Positions 1-8,138 of a stretch of 64,000 bases of DNA are shown piece by piece. The notes beneath the pieces were generated by a model. That model was not told the DNA's origin. It searched no databases and saw only the letters and a program-made list of their open reading frames with translations. Source of the stretch: Kuafuiihalomonas sp039024635 (GTDB taxonomy: Bacteria > Myxococcota > Kuafuiibacteriia > Kuafuiibacteriales > Kuafuiibacteriaceae); assembly GCA_039024635.1 (NCBI GenBank), contig JBCCQA010000004.1:1-64000 (forward strand), given 5' to 3'. A program made the position numbers and the translations under genes. Position 1 is the stretch's first letter. Each line of letters begins with the position of its first letter.

Positions 1-127
1 TGAACCGCTCGCCGCGCTTGAGCGCATCACCACCTCAGCCTATTCCCCGCGCATGCGGGGGTGAACCGTAATGCATGGCCGCAAGCCGCTGGGTCGCATC
101 CTATCCCCCGCATGCGCGGGGAATAGG
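1..127 (+). CRISPR. Type I-E CRISPR array, trailer end (partial)
   Basis: Repeat copies recur at a 61-base period: the last seven bases of one repeat (TGAACCG, 1-7), a complete 29-base repeat at 40-68 (starts CTATTCCCCGCGC, ends GGGGGTGAACCG), and a degenerate copy starting at 101. Both spacers (8-39 and 69-100) are exactly 32 bases. The 29/32 geometry, the GC-rich palindromic core and the terminal GTGAACCG, which would form the 8-base crRNA 5' handle, are those of type I-E. This orientation means transcription runs left to right, with the leader and cas genes off the left edge. The last copy keeps CTAT in register but then departs: 105-127 is the exact reverse complement of 39-61. No cas gene lies in the window. 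Confidence 0.85.
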
Positions 128-154
128 GCGAAGGCCACCCGACCACTCTCGGCC

Positions 155-1393
155 TCAATACTCGGGTGACAGCAAGATCACCGGTCCCAGATCGATCCCA
201 AGGGACTCGAGCATGTCTTCACGGAAGTCCGGATTCTCGGACGTGTTGCCCCGAAGGTTGAGGATGGAGTCGTTCTCTCCGCCATTGAAGGAGTGATCGC
301 TGGCCAGGCCTTCAGTTCCATCTCCGGCACATACGACGATCGGCTGATCGGCGGGTCCTGCTTCGATCCAACATCCGCCCCCCGGTAGACCCGATGCCGC
401 ACTGGCCAGTCTTCGGTAGCAATCCATGCCTTGTCCCAAGCAGTCCCGAGCCCGAGAGGTCTCCGAAGCGGGGATACAAAGAGGACCAGCCACCGAAACG
501 CCGGCGGGGTCGGGGATGGGGGAGAAGCTGCCGGAGTACCGAAGAACGAATCGCGTTCGACTGACGGAAGGACGCACGGGCACCCGCTCGGCGAGCTCGC
601 TCACCCGGTCTGAGAGGCTTTCGTTCTCTGTCGTCGGAGGCTCGCTCCATCGCGCTTCGTCTCGATCGGAGGACTCGGCAGCGTCCCGGTGCGGGATCCT
701 TCGCCGACGTTCATCGTACATCCTTGCCGCCTCGGCCGGCGTCGGAACAGTCACCGGAGGCGGTGGAGGCGGGGGCCGTTCTTCTTCCTCGGGTTCGGGT
801 TCGGGCTCGGGAGCCGGCTGGCCGCCTCCGCCTTCCCCTTCGCCGCCCGACACCATGCCGCTCGGGTCGTCAGGAGGACAGATGGGCAGCCAGGCCTCGA
901 TGGCGCCGACGCCATTCTGCCAGGGGACGCTCCAGCTATCGACGCCTCCAAATCCGCCTCCAGAACCCGAGGCATGTCCGGAGGAAGCAATACCTCCGCA
1001 GGGCCCCACACCGCTTAGCCCCTCCATGACCGAGTCACGGTCGAGCATCGACTCGAAGCCCAAACAGTCTCCCAGGATGCTGGAGTGGCCATCGTCGAGC
1101 AAGATGCCGATTCGGTGCCAGGGATCCGCCGCTTCCGAAACCCAGGTTACGAAAGAACCGTCGGGAAGCATGGTCGAGATGGAAGCGCTTTCGTCGTAAC
1201 CGCTCACGAACACCACTGTGGAGTGGCCGGCGATGCTTCCGTCGGCCACGTAGAATCCGTCTGCGACGTGGATTTCGCTGTGGACGAAGTCATGGACGAT
1301 GAGCTCGTCGACAATGTTGGGGGTGGCCAGTCCCTGAACTGACCCCCACATGGAGAATGACGCGATCAGAATCGCGTCCCGAATGTACCTCAT
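155..1393 (-). CDS. Secreted hypothetical protein with Pro/Glu-rich linker
   Basis: About 412 residues. The start at 1393 was chosen because it is preceded by a ribosome-binding site (GGAAAGG, ten bases upstream) and gives a clean Sec signal peptide (MRYIRDAILIASFSMWGSVQ then GLA); an in-frame ATG at 1462 would bury this peptide. The mature protein has a Gly/Ser-rich first half with scattered cysteines, a low-complexity linker of alternating Pro-Glu followed by a run of prolines near residues 190-215, and a Cys-containing C-terminal part (CLGQGMDC, GGGCW, VVCAGD). I recognise no domain. The layout (signal peptide, domain, stiff Pro linker, small Cys-rich domain) suggests a cell-surface or periplasmic protein. 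It stands alone between the CRISPR trailer and a gene-poor stretch. Confidence 0.7.
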   Translation of the reverse strand: MRYIRDAILIASFSMWGSVQGLATPNIVDELIVHDFVHSEIHVADGFYVADGSIAGHSTVVFVSGYDESASISTMLPDGSFVTWVSEAADPWHRIGILLDDGHSSILGDCLGFESMLDRDSVMEGLSGVGPCGGIASSGHASGSGGGFGGVDSWSVPWQNGVGAIEAWLPICPPDDPSGMVSGGEGEGGGGQPAPEPEPEPEEEERPPPPPPPVTVPTPAEAARMYDERRRRIPHRDAAESSDRDEARWSEPPTTENESLSDRVSELAERVPVRPSVSRTRFVLRYSGSFSPIPDPAGVSVAGPLCIPASETSRARDCLGQGMDCYRRLASAASGLPGGGCWIEAGPADQPIVVCAGDGTEGLASDHSFNGGENDSILNLRGNTSENPDFREDMLESLGIDLGPVILLSPEY

Positions 1394-2092
1394 GCTCTTG
1401 AAACCTTTCCGCCGCGACCGACCGACGAAGGCTCGGTCGATGAAGCGACGAAAGGAGTACAAGGGTGAGGCCGCAGATCAGACGCTCGAGGCGGGGGCGA
1501 AATCGACCCCACTCGGGCATCCTAGGCCTGTATCCCCCCTCGCCCCTCCATTCCCCGAAGCGCGGAGGAGAGGTGGGTGGACTTTAGGGTTTCCTGCTGG
1601 ATAGGGGCTGCCCATGGCGCGAGCCTTTTCCCCGCAAGGACTGATGGTCCCCTTCAAGAGGCTCGCTGTCCCTCGTCGAACCGCCCCTCGACGAGCTTCT
1701 ATCCATCGAGGCCCATCTCTCTGACATCCTGACGAAGCTGGGAGGTGACCTCGTCGTCGTTCCCTACGTGGGACTGGCTTCGTTGGAGTCCGTACCGCCG
1801 GAAGTCGATGCCGTGGACTTGGTCGAAGGGGGCTTCCTGGGGATCCGGGTCACGGAGGAGGTCGAGGTCCTTGGAGGCCCAGACCAGTTTCCTGTCGGCA
1901 GAAGTGGCCAACGCGAATACCGAATACACCTATCTCGTCTCAGGCCTGGTGCTGCAGCGCCTCATCTCAAGCCCTCGGCAAGAACCCGTCCCAAGCCATC
2001 GTCGCTGCGGACTCCTCTTCGGCACCGTCCTGACCTTGCTCTTCATCCACTCTCTGTACAGCACCCTGTTCAAGGTCCCGGTTCATGGCCCC
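1394..2092. other. Gene-poor stretch with uncertain coding remnants
   Basis: No convincing gene with a start codon and ribosome-binding site lies here. Two mutually exclusive readings look protein-like. On the plus strand, about 1645-1890 reads as an open frame (PPLDELLSIEAHLSDILTKL onward, to EEVEVLGGPD) with no good start, and the protein-like signal then moves to another frame (ANANTEYTYLVSGLVLQRLI), as in a frameshifted gene. On the minus strand, 1699-1929 encodes 76 residues from a GTG (MYSVFALATSADRKLVWASK). Third-position GC is high in both directions, so codon use does not decide. A decayed gene is my preferred reading. The first 200 bases (1394-1600) hold only the upstream region of the secreted protein. 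Confidence 0.3.
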
Positions 2093-2659
2093 TCAGAGGC
2101 TTGAACGCGCTTCTCGAGCGCGCGGGACGTCGAGGGGACCGCTTACGCCGAAGAACTGCTCGGGTGCCTTCTCCTCCCCGTGCGTAATGACGTGCTGGAG
2201 CTCGGCGGCAAGGCGAGGATCCATCTGAAGAAGCGCAGCGTGCTCTTCTTTGGCTTTCGTCATCCGACCCATCTGCACGTACAGGACCCCTCGGTACATT
2301 CTCGGCTCAGGCAGGTCCGGTCCCAGGCGAACGGCCTGCTCGTACTGCTGTAGCGCACGCTCGAAGTTCGTGCTTCCTTGCTTGCGCAAGCAGTAGCCTA
2401 GGTTGTTGTGAGCTTCGGCGAAGTTCTTCAACTTCAGCGCCTTCTCGAACTTCTTCTGTGCCCGGGCGAACTTCTTGGCCCGCATGAGCGCTACACCCTC
2501 GTTGTAGATGCCGATGGCGCGAGCTTCTTTCGAAGGGGGCTTGGACTTGGACTTTGGTGGTGAGCGCTTGGGCTCACTTCCCGCACCTTTGGCGTCGATG
2601 GGCGCCCAAACAAGAGCGACGGCGAGGGTGAGCAGCGGAAGTTGGCGAAGGCGCATCAT
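2093..2659 (-). CDS. Secreted TPR-repeat protein
   Basis: 188 residues: a signal peptide (RLRQLPLLTLAVALVWAPIDA), a Lys/Ser/Pro-rich spacer, then tetratricopeptide repeats from about residue 48 to 150. Recognisable TPR features are IYNEGVALMRAKKFARAQKK, AEAHNNLGYCLRKQG with FERALQQYEQAVRLGPD, and EPRMYRGVLYVQMGRM. TPR units form helical scaffolds for protein-protein contacts, so this is probably a periplasmic adaptor. Two tandem ATG codons open the frame and no strong ribosome-binding site distinguishes them. It is transcribed away from the FHA-sigma54 regulator across a 164-base divergent gap that probably carries both promoters. The partner protein is unknown. Confidence 0.8.
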   Translation of the reverse strand: MMRLRQLPLLTLAVALVWAPIDAKGAGSEPKRSPPKSKSKPPSKEARAIGIYNEGVALMRAKKFARAQKKFEKALKLKNFAEAHNNLGYCLRKQGSTNFERALQQYEQAVRLGPDLPEPRMYRGVLYVQMGRMTKAKEEHAALLQMDPRLAAELQHVITHGEEKAPEQFFGVSGPLDVPRAREARSSL

Positions 2660-2823
2660 GGCGTCGAGCTACCGGAGCCGAGCTGAGGACTCACGGACTT
2701 CCGACTTTTGGCCCCACCCGGGCTCGGCAGCCCTGAATAACCGACGCCCGCGCTCCGCCCCCAGACGAGTGTGCGGACATCTGGCCGGACCGAAGCCCCA
2801 TTTGGACCGAGGGGGCTTGGTTC

Positions 2824-4176
2824 ATGCCCTTCCTTATCCGTCCAGTTCGCGGACTCGAGATGGTTGGAGGCGAGCGTCAGCTCGTGCACAGTGGCGCCGT
2901 GATTCCGGACAGTCGGACCCTGACGGCGGTAGGCTGGGATTCCGACGAGACGAGCGCGCTCCACCGACGACTCGTTCAGGTCTTTGGCCCGCAGGCCCCC
3001 AACCCTCAGGTCGTCGATCTGAGCGGCGAACGGGTCGTCATCGGCCGAGAGCCGGGCGAAGGCCACGCCCTTCGGGACGGCACCGCGAGCCGGAGACACG
3101 CCGAGATCCGGCGCGGCAAAGACGACCGGTATGAGGTGGTCGACCTCAGCAGCAAGAATGGAAGCTGGGTGGACGGTCAGAGGGTCCGAACGGGCGTTCT
3201 TCGGTCTGGCTCGGTCCTGCGGACGGGAGAGCACCTCTTCGTGTTTGAAGAGCTTCGAGGATCGGCCGGACAGGCACTCGAGCCTGGCCCCGAGTGCTCC
3301 CTGGCTCGGGCTTGGTCCGAACATCTGGTGGGCAAAGCCGCCGAATCCGAGCACCCCCTGTTGATTCGGGGCCCGACCGGTGCCGGCAAGGAGCGTCTCG
3401 CGTCGCTCTACCACGAAGCCTCGGGTCGCTCGGGCGCACTGGTCCCCGTGAACTGTGCGGCTTTCAGCAGCGAGCTCCTGGGGAGTGAGCTGTTCGGGCA
3501 CGTTCAGGGCGCCTTCTCGGGCGCCAAGGACGACCGTGACGGACTCATCCTCTCCGCCCACGGCGGGACATTGTTCTTGGACGAGGTCGCGGACTTGCCC
3601 ATGGACCAGCAGCCGGCTTTGCTTCGGGTTCTGCAAGAGCGGAGGGTTCGGCCGGTCGGCTCGGACAAGGAGCGCTCCGTCGACGTGCGGCTCATCTCCG
3701 CGACTCACAAAGACCTCGAAGAGCTCTCCGAGACCGGCGATTTTCGCACCGACCTATTTGCTCGACTTGCCGGCCTCGTGGTTCACCTTCCGGGCCTGGC
3801 CCGGCGCAGGGTCGAAATCCTTCCGCTTCTGAGAGGCTTCGCCCCCGGGCTGAGGCTGGGCGTTGCGGCCGTGGAGGCGCTCCTGCTGTACCACTGGCCG
3901 CGCAACATTCGGGAGCTTCAGGCTTTGGCTGGTCAGCTCGCAGTGCTGGGCGACAACAGTCTAGAGCTGGCTGCGCTCCCGACCTCGATCCGAATCAGGC
4001 CGCGCACGCAAGCACCAGCCGAGGTCACGGAGGAGAGCCTGAGGTCCTTGCTCGATTGCCATCGAGGCAAAGTGGCCGAGGTCGCCCGGAGTCTGGGCAA
4101 GAGCCGACAGGCGACCTATCGGCTTTTGCAGGACTTCGGAATCGACCCCGGCCCCTATCGATCCAGCAGGGATTAG
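2824..4176 (+). CDS. FHA-domain sigma54-dependent transcriptional activator
   Basis: 450 residues. An N-terminal forkhead-associated (phosphothreonine-binding) domain spans about 60-142, with GRE at 74-76, SRRHAE at 89-94 and KNGSWVDG at 111-118. An AAA+ sigma54-interaction domain follows: Walker A GPTGAGKE (183-190), the sigma54-contact loop as GAFSGA (229-234) instead of the usual GAFTGA, Walker B GTLFLDEV (248-255), an FRTDLFARL arginine-finger segment, and the WPRNIREL sensor. The C-terminus has a Fis-type helix-turn-helix (KVAEVARSLGKSRQATYRLL). In myxobacteria such proteins are activated by Ser/Thr kinases through the FHA domain and drive sigma54 promoters. The Thr-to-Ser change in the contact loop is conservative but notable. 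It converges on the toxin-like gene at 4187 with an 11-base gap. The target operon is unknown. Confidence 0.92.
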   Translation: MPFLIRPVRGLEMVGGERQLVHSGAVIPDSRTLTAVGWDSDETSALHRRLVQVFGPQAPNPQVVDLSGERVVIGREPGEGHALRDGTASRRHAEIRRGKDDRYEVVDLSSKNGSWVDGQRVRTGVLRSGSVLRTGEHLFVFEELRGSAGQALEPGPECSLARAWSEHLVGKAAESEHPLLIRGPTGAGKERLASLYHEASGRSGALVPVNCAAFSSELLGSELFGHVQGAFSGAKDDRDGLILSAHGGTLFLDEVADLPMDQQPALLRVLQERRVRPVGSDKERSVDVRLISATHKDLEELSETGDFRTDLFARLAGLVVHLPGLARRRVEILPLLRGFAPGLRLGVAAVEALLLYHWPRNIRELQALAGQLAVLGDNSLELAALPTSIRIRPRTQAPAEVTEESLRSLLDCHRGKVAEVARSLGKSRQATYRLLQDFGIDPGPYRSSRD

Positions 4177-4186
4177 GAGCGAGCCC

Positions 4187-7100
4187 TCAGTCGTTGATCA
4201 GAATTCGGATGCCATGCCGACCGTCAGCGAGCAGATCCAGGTCACCGTCACCGTCGAAGTCCAAGAGGGCCATCTGAAACCTTCGGCTATCGGCCATCAC
4301 GGACTCCGTCGTTGGGAAGTCGCCTCGTCCTCCATTGCGCCAAAGCAGAACCGCAGCCGAATAGGTGGGGGCCAGCGCGTCCAGATCTCCATCCCCGTCC
4401 AAGTCCCCGGCGACCAAGCCACGCTGGTTTCCGATTTGGTCCAGCTCGACCGATGGTCCGAAGGCTCCAAAGCCGTCGTTCTGGAGGAAGGCCACCCCCG
4501 ACTCCAGGCTCATCATGAGGTCGGGCGCACCGTTGCCGGTGAAGTCGCCACTCACCGCCTCGCCCAAGGGATAGCCTCCGGTGGCCGTCCGACCCGCGAC
4601 GCTGAAGCTTCGGCCCTCGTTGAGGACGACGACCGAAGCCCCATGGCGGTGGTCTCCGGCTACTAGATCGAGGTCTCCATCAGCATCGATGTCCAGACTC
4701 TCGACGACATAGGGAGATAGTTCCTGGCCGTCGATGTTGAGCTGGACCGAGGTCGGCGTGCTGAATCGACCGTCTCGGTTGTTCCACAGAACGGAAAGCT
4801 CGCCTCGCCCAGCCTTGGCGACGACGATGTCCAGGTAGCCGTCGCCGTTCATGTCCGCCATGTCGAGGTCTGATACCCAGCCCCGCACCGCGGACAGGGA
4901 GGCGTCGTAGTAGACCGGGGTCTCGACGATACGCTCCGCATCCGCCGAGCCCAACATGACGTAAATTCGGTCGCCTTGGACGCCCACCACGTCCAGTCGT
5001 CCGTCTCGGTCCAAATCGCCGGCCAGGCCTCGCTCGAATACGTCCAGCAGATAGTCGCTCGAGTCGGTCTGGACCGCCCCGTCGACCCATCGATGCAGCT
5101 GAAGCTGGCCGTATCTCGCGACCATGAGGTCGACGCGCCCGTCCCCGTCGAAGTCACCTGGCATCATCGCGCCGACGTATGAGCCGGGCAGGACGGCCCC
5201 AGCGACGAGGCTCAAGCTGCCGCTGCTGGGCGCGGTCTCGATCCGAAAGCGTCGCACGACGGGCTCCTGTACGGGAAGGCCATCGCGGTTGCGGACGCTG
5301 GGGCCGACGCTGACCTGAACCCGCTCCCCCGGGAAGAAGCCGTCCGGCGCGGACCAGCGCAGAGTTCGACTGTCGGAGGACAGGCGCGTGGTACCGAACA
5401 CCGCACCCTGCAGGTCCCCGTGAACCATCAAGGTCGAATCCTTGGCCAAAGGCTGGTCGAAGCGCGCCTCGATGACGAGATCAGCTGCCGCCGAGACCGC
5501 GTAGGCCGGCGGGCTCAGACCAACTAGGGTCGGTCCGGTCTGGAGCTGGGGCAGAAGCGGAGCCGGGTCGTCCGCGTCGAACAGTCCATCTCCGTCGGTG
5601 TCGGGCGTCTTGGGGTCCGTACCCAGGCTTCGCTCTTGGGGATCGGTCAGCCCGTCGTCATCGGCGTCGAGGGCCATCGGGTCCGAATAGACCCGAGGTG
5701 ACTGATCGTAAGGCGCGACGGGGCTGTCGACCATCCAGCCCGAGCGGACCTCTTCGTAGTCGCTGATTCCGTCCCCATCGGAGTCCTGGGCCGACACGCC
5801 GGCGGCGGGGTTCGCAGGAACCAGCTCCGGCTCGTCGTAGGTCCCGTACAAGTACTCCTCGCGGGCGAACAGACCGTCACGGTCCGCATCCTGAACGTAG
5901 GCCAAGTAGAGCTTGTCCCGCCTGTGGAGCCGAATCTCGTCAAAGCTCGTGCCCAGGATCCTATCCTCGACCGAACCCTTCACCTCTGGATCGTCGTTGC
6001 TCGAGGCCATCACGGCCCAGAAGCGAGCCGGCCCTCTGTCGGAGACCTCGGTCGCCGCGACCCCACGAAGTTCGGCCAGGACCTCGATACCGTCCCGGGA
6101 CTCGGTTCGATAGTCGACACCGGGTGCGAGTCCCAGCAGATCCTCGAGAACATTCGTCAGCAGGATACCTTCGGAATCGCCCCGCTGGTCTCGACGAGCG
6201 TTGGTGGCTACGCGATGGGTCTCGGTCGCCCGGGCGTCGCCATAGTCGATGACCACCGAGGCCGTGCGGTTGTAGGTCGTCTCGCCGATGGTGAAGGCGA
6301 AGTCCTGATCCTCGTAGTCGGTCAGCCGACGGCTGGCGACCTGGAACACGATCCCGCTCGGATTGGCCATCAGCTCCATCGCTGCGTTCGCCGGTAGCTC
6401 GGCCTCGACTCGGAATGGACCAGCCTCTTCGCCCTCCCCCAGCACGAGCTCGTTCGCCTCCTCCGGGAGGCGCAGGGAAGCTATGGACGTGAACTCGGTC
6501 GGATCGAGCAGGCTCGGACGAAGGGCGGTGACGACCACGTCACTGATCTGGAACGTCCTCCGACCATCGTTGCGAACCATCAGCTGGGTCGAGAGTGTGC
6601 CGGACTCGATGGTCGTATCCTCGCGCCGAGACTCGGAAAGGCCCCGGCTATAGGCCTCCTGGCTCGAACGGGTCGAAGAGCGACTCCAGCTTCGAGTCCG
6701 CTCGCTCATCGAATTTTCGGTCCGGGAAATGGAGCCCTCCACCTTGAGACTTGCGCCCCACGGATAGCTCACTTCGGCTGAAGTGGTCAGCGACTTGCTC
6801 TTGGTGACCGAAGTCGCATTCACGACCGAGTTCGAGCGACTGAATGACCGGCTGCGCGACTGCTGAAGCGATGTCGACACGTCCACCGCCGAGGACTCTC
6901 CCGAGCTGAGGACAAGGTTCAGTCGTACGTCCAGATCCCCGATGAAGTCGAGACCGGGACGGGGCAGCTCGGCCAACAAGGGGTGGGTCGAAGCGTCGAG
7001 CTCGACGCCATCGTCTCGTCCGTCCCCATCGGTGTCGGGCAGGACGGGCGAGGTCCCGAGGTCGACCTCTCTACGGTCACTGAGGCCGTCGTCGTCCGTG

Positions 7101-7498
7101 TCGACGTCGAAGGGCTCGCTCTTCCACTGTCGGACCTCCTCCGGATCCGACAGGCCGTCCCCGTCGGTGTCGATCATTCGAGGATCGGCGTCGAGGCTTC
7201 GCTCCTCTCCGTCGCAGAGACCATCTCCATCGGTATCGGCCCGCCTCGGGTCGCTGGAGGTCTCCACCTCCTGGCGCTCACCGAAGCGATCGACCAAGCT
7301 GAGGACCCATCCGGCCCGCTCCACGTCATCCGTCAGGCCGTCACCGTCCTGATCTGCCGCCGTGGACGGACCGGGCACGCAGGCCGAGTCGACCTCCACC
7401 GGGCCGTCCTCGGGTGGAGGGCCTCCACAGGCCCAGCACGCGGCGCCCACGGCGACGGCGAAGAGAGTGATGCTGATCGTGTTTTGGTTCATGCTCAT
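4187..7498 (-). CDS. Lipoprotein with binary-toxin-B (protective antigen)-like core, TSP3 repeats and FG-GAP propeller
   Basis: 1103 residues. A signal peptide ends at a possible lipobox (cysteines at residues 21 and 24). Residues 49-175 hold Asp-rich thrombospondin-3/EF-like calcium loops (DQDGDGLTDDVE, DTDGDGLCDGEE and others). Residues about 175-490 resemble anthrax protective antigen around its pore-forming domain: HPLL at 172-175, a long Ser/Arg-alternating tract at 198-300 (SRSRSFSRSNSVVNATSVTK), then STQLMVRNDGRRTFQISDVV, matching the layout of the PA membrane-inserting loop and the following NTGTAPIYNV strand, and RTASVVIDYG with an LEDLLGLAPG segment. A second calcium block (570-645), an Ig-like segment, and FG-GAP/VCBS repeats (from about 770) complete it. 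PA14 and receptor-binding domains are absent. No enzymatic toxin partner is adjacent. Similarity was judged by eye. Confidence 0.75.
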   Translation of the reverse strand: MSMNQNTISITLFAVAVGAACWACGGPPPEDGPVEVDSACVPGPSTAADQDGDGLTDDVERAGWVLSLVDRFGERQEVETSSDPRRADTDGDGLCDGEERSLDADPRMIDTDGDGLSDPEEVRQWKSEPFDVDTDDDGLSDRREVDLGTSPVLPDTDGDGRDDGVELDASTHPLLAELPRPGLDFIGDLDVRLNLVLSSGESSAVDVSTSLQQSRSRSFSRSNSVVNATSVTKSKSLTTSAEVSYPWGASLKVEGSISRTENSMSERTRSWSRSSTRSSQEAYSRGLSESRREDTTIESGTLSTQLMVRNDGRRTFQISDVVVTALRPSLLDPTEFTSIASLRLPEEANELVLGEGEEAGPFRVEAELPANAAMELMANPSGIVFQVASRRLTDYEDQDFAFTIGETTYNRTASVVIDYGDARATETHRVATNARRDQRGDSEGILLTNVLEDLLGLAPGVDYRTESRDGIEVLAELRGVAATEVSDRGPARFWAVMASSNDDPEVKGSVEDRILGTSFDEIRLHRRDKLYLAYVQDADRDGLFAREEYLYGTYDEPELVPANPAAGVSAQDSDGDGISDYEEVRSGWMVDSPVAPYDQSPRVYSDPMALDADDDGLTDPQERSLGTDPKTPDTDGDGLFDADDPAPLLPQLQTGPTLVGLSPPAYAVSAAADLVIEARFDQPLAKDSTLMVHGDLQGAVFGTTRLSSDSRTLRWSAPDGFFPGERVQVSVGPSVRNRDGLPVQEPVVRRFRIETAPSSGSLSLVAGAVLPGSYVGAMMPGDFDGDGRVDLMVARYGQLQLHRWVDGAVQTDSSDYLLDVFERGLAGDLDRDGRLDVVGVQGDRIYVMLGSADAERIVETPVYYDASLSAVRGWVSDLDMADMNGDGYLDIVVAKAGRGELSVLWNNRDGRFSTPTSVQLNIDGQELSPYVVESLDIDADGDLDLVAGDHRHGASVVVLNEGRSFSVAGRTATGGYPLGEAVSGDFTGNGAPDLMMSLESGVAFLQNDGFGAFGPSVELDQIGNQRGLVAGDLDGDGDLDALAPTYSAAVLLWRNGGRGDFPTTESVMADSRRFQMALLDFDGDGDLDLLADGRHGIRILIND

Positions 7499-7637
7499 GA
7501 CCTCCGCGCCCCAGTAATGCGACGGGCGTGCCAGGCAGAGATCGGCTCGAACCCACGGCTCGGAGGGTGTTCAGGGGCCTCGGACGCGTCCGCGGACACT
7601 CTGCGGACGTCCGCCCCTCAGGCGTGTGAGCCGCGGA

Positions 7638-7985
7638 TCAAGCTCGCGAGAGGAACATGGATCGGTCTTCGAACCACATGGCCACCCACATGAAGAAGCC
7701 GATGAGAAGGCCCGGACCGAGTGCCTCCCCATTCAGCAACCTCGTTGCGATGATTCCGCCGCAGTAGCTGCAAATGAACAGGAAGCCCAACTTCCGCGTC
7801 TTCGGGACCAGGAACAGCGCCACTAGGACGAGCTGCAGGATCCCGAGGGGAAGCATGAGATCTCCGGCCCCGATCTTCTCGAAGTCCTTCTGGATCTGAG
7901 GGGCCTGCAAGAGCTTCGCCGAAGCAGAAGCCACCATGACGAGAAGAGGCAGGACGAAGATGTATCGGAGCTTGCTCTTGGCCAT
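7638..7985 (-). CDS. DoxX-like small membrane protein
   Basis: 115 residues with four hydrophobic segments: YIFVLPLLVMVASASAKLL, the segment around MLPLGILQLVLVALFLV, LGFLFICSYCGGIIATRL, and GPGLLIGFFMWVAMWF. Size, four-helix layout and the sequence around the second helix resemble the DoxX-like family of small inner-membrane proteins, whose biochemical roles are mostly unclear. The ATG at 7985 is chosen for the positively charged N-terminus (MAKSKLRY); a TTG at 8015 would add ten residues, and neither has a well-spaced ribosome-binding site. It is divergent from the DUF1800 gene with about 150 bases between them. Confidence 0.65.
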   Translation of the reverse strand: MAKSKLRYIFVLPLLVMVASASAKLLQAPQIQKDFEKIGAGDLMLPLGILQLVLVALFLVPKTRKLGFLFICSYCGGIIATRLLNGEALGPGLLIGFFMWVAMWFEDRSMFLSRA

Positions 7986-8138
7986 CTCCGGCTCGTTGCG
8001 CCCAATAGCTAGCAACGGTCAACTGCCGGCCCGTGCGCCGGTCCAGGCGGGGCGCAATCTGGTTCTCCGGGACGTCCCGGAGAGACTTGGTCCCCGGCAG
8101 GTTTACAGTTGGACGGGCCAGGGCGCTCCCTTGACTGA

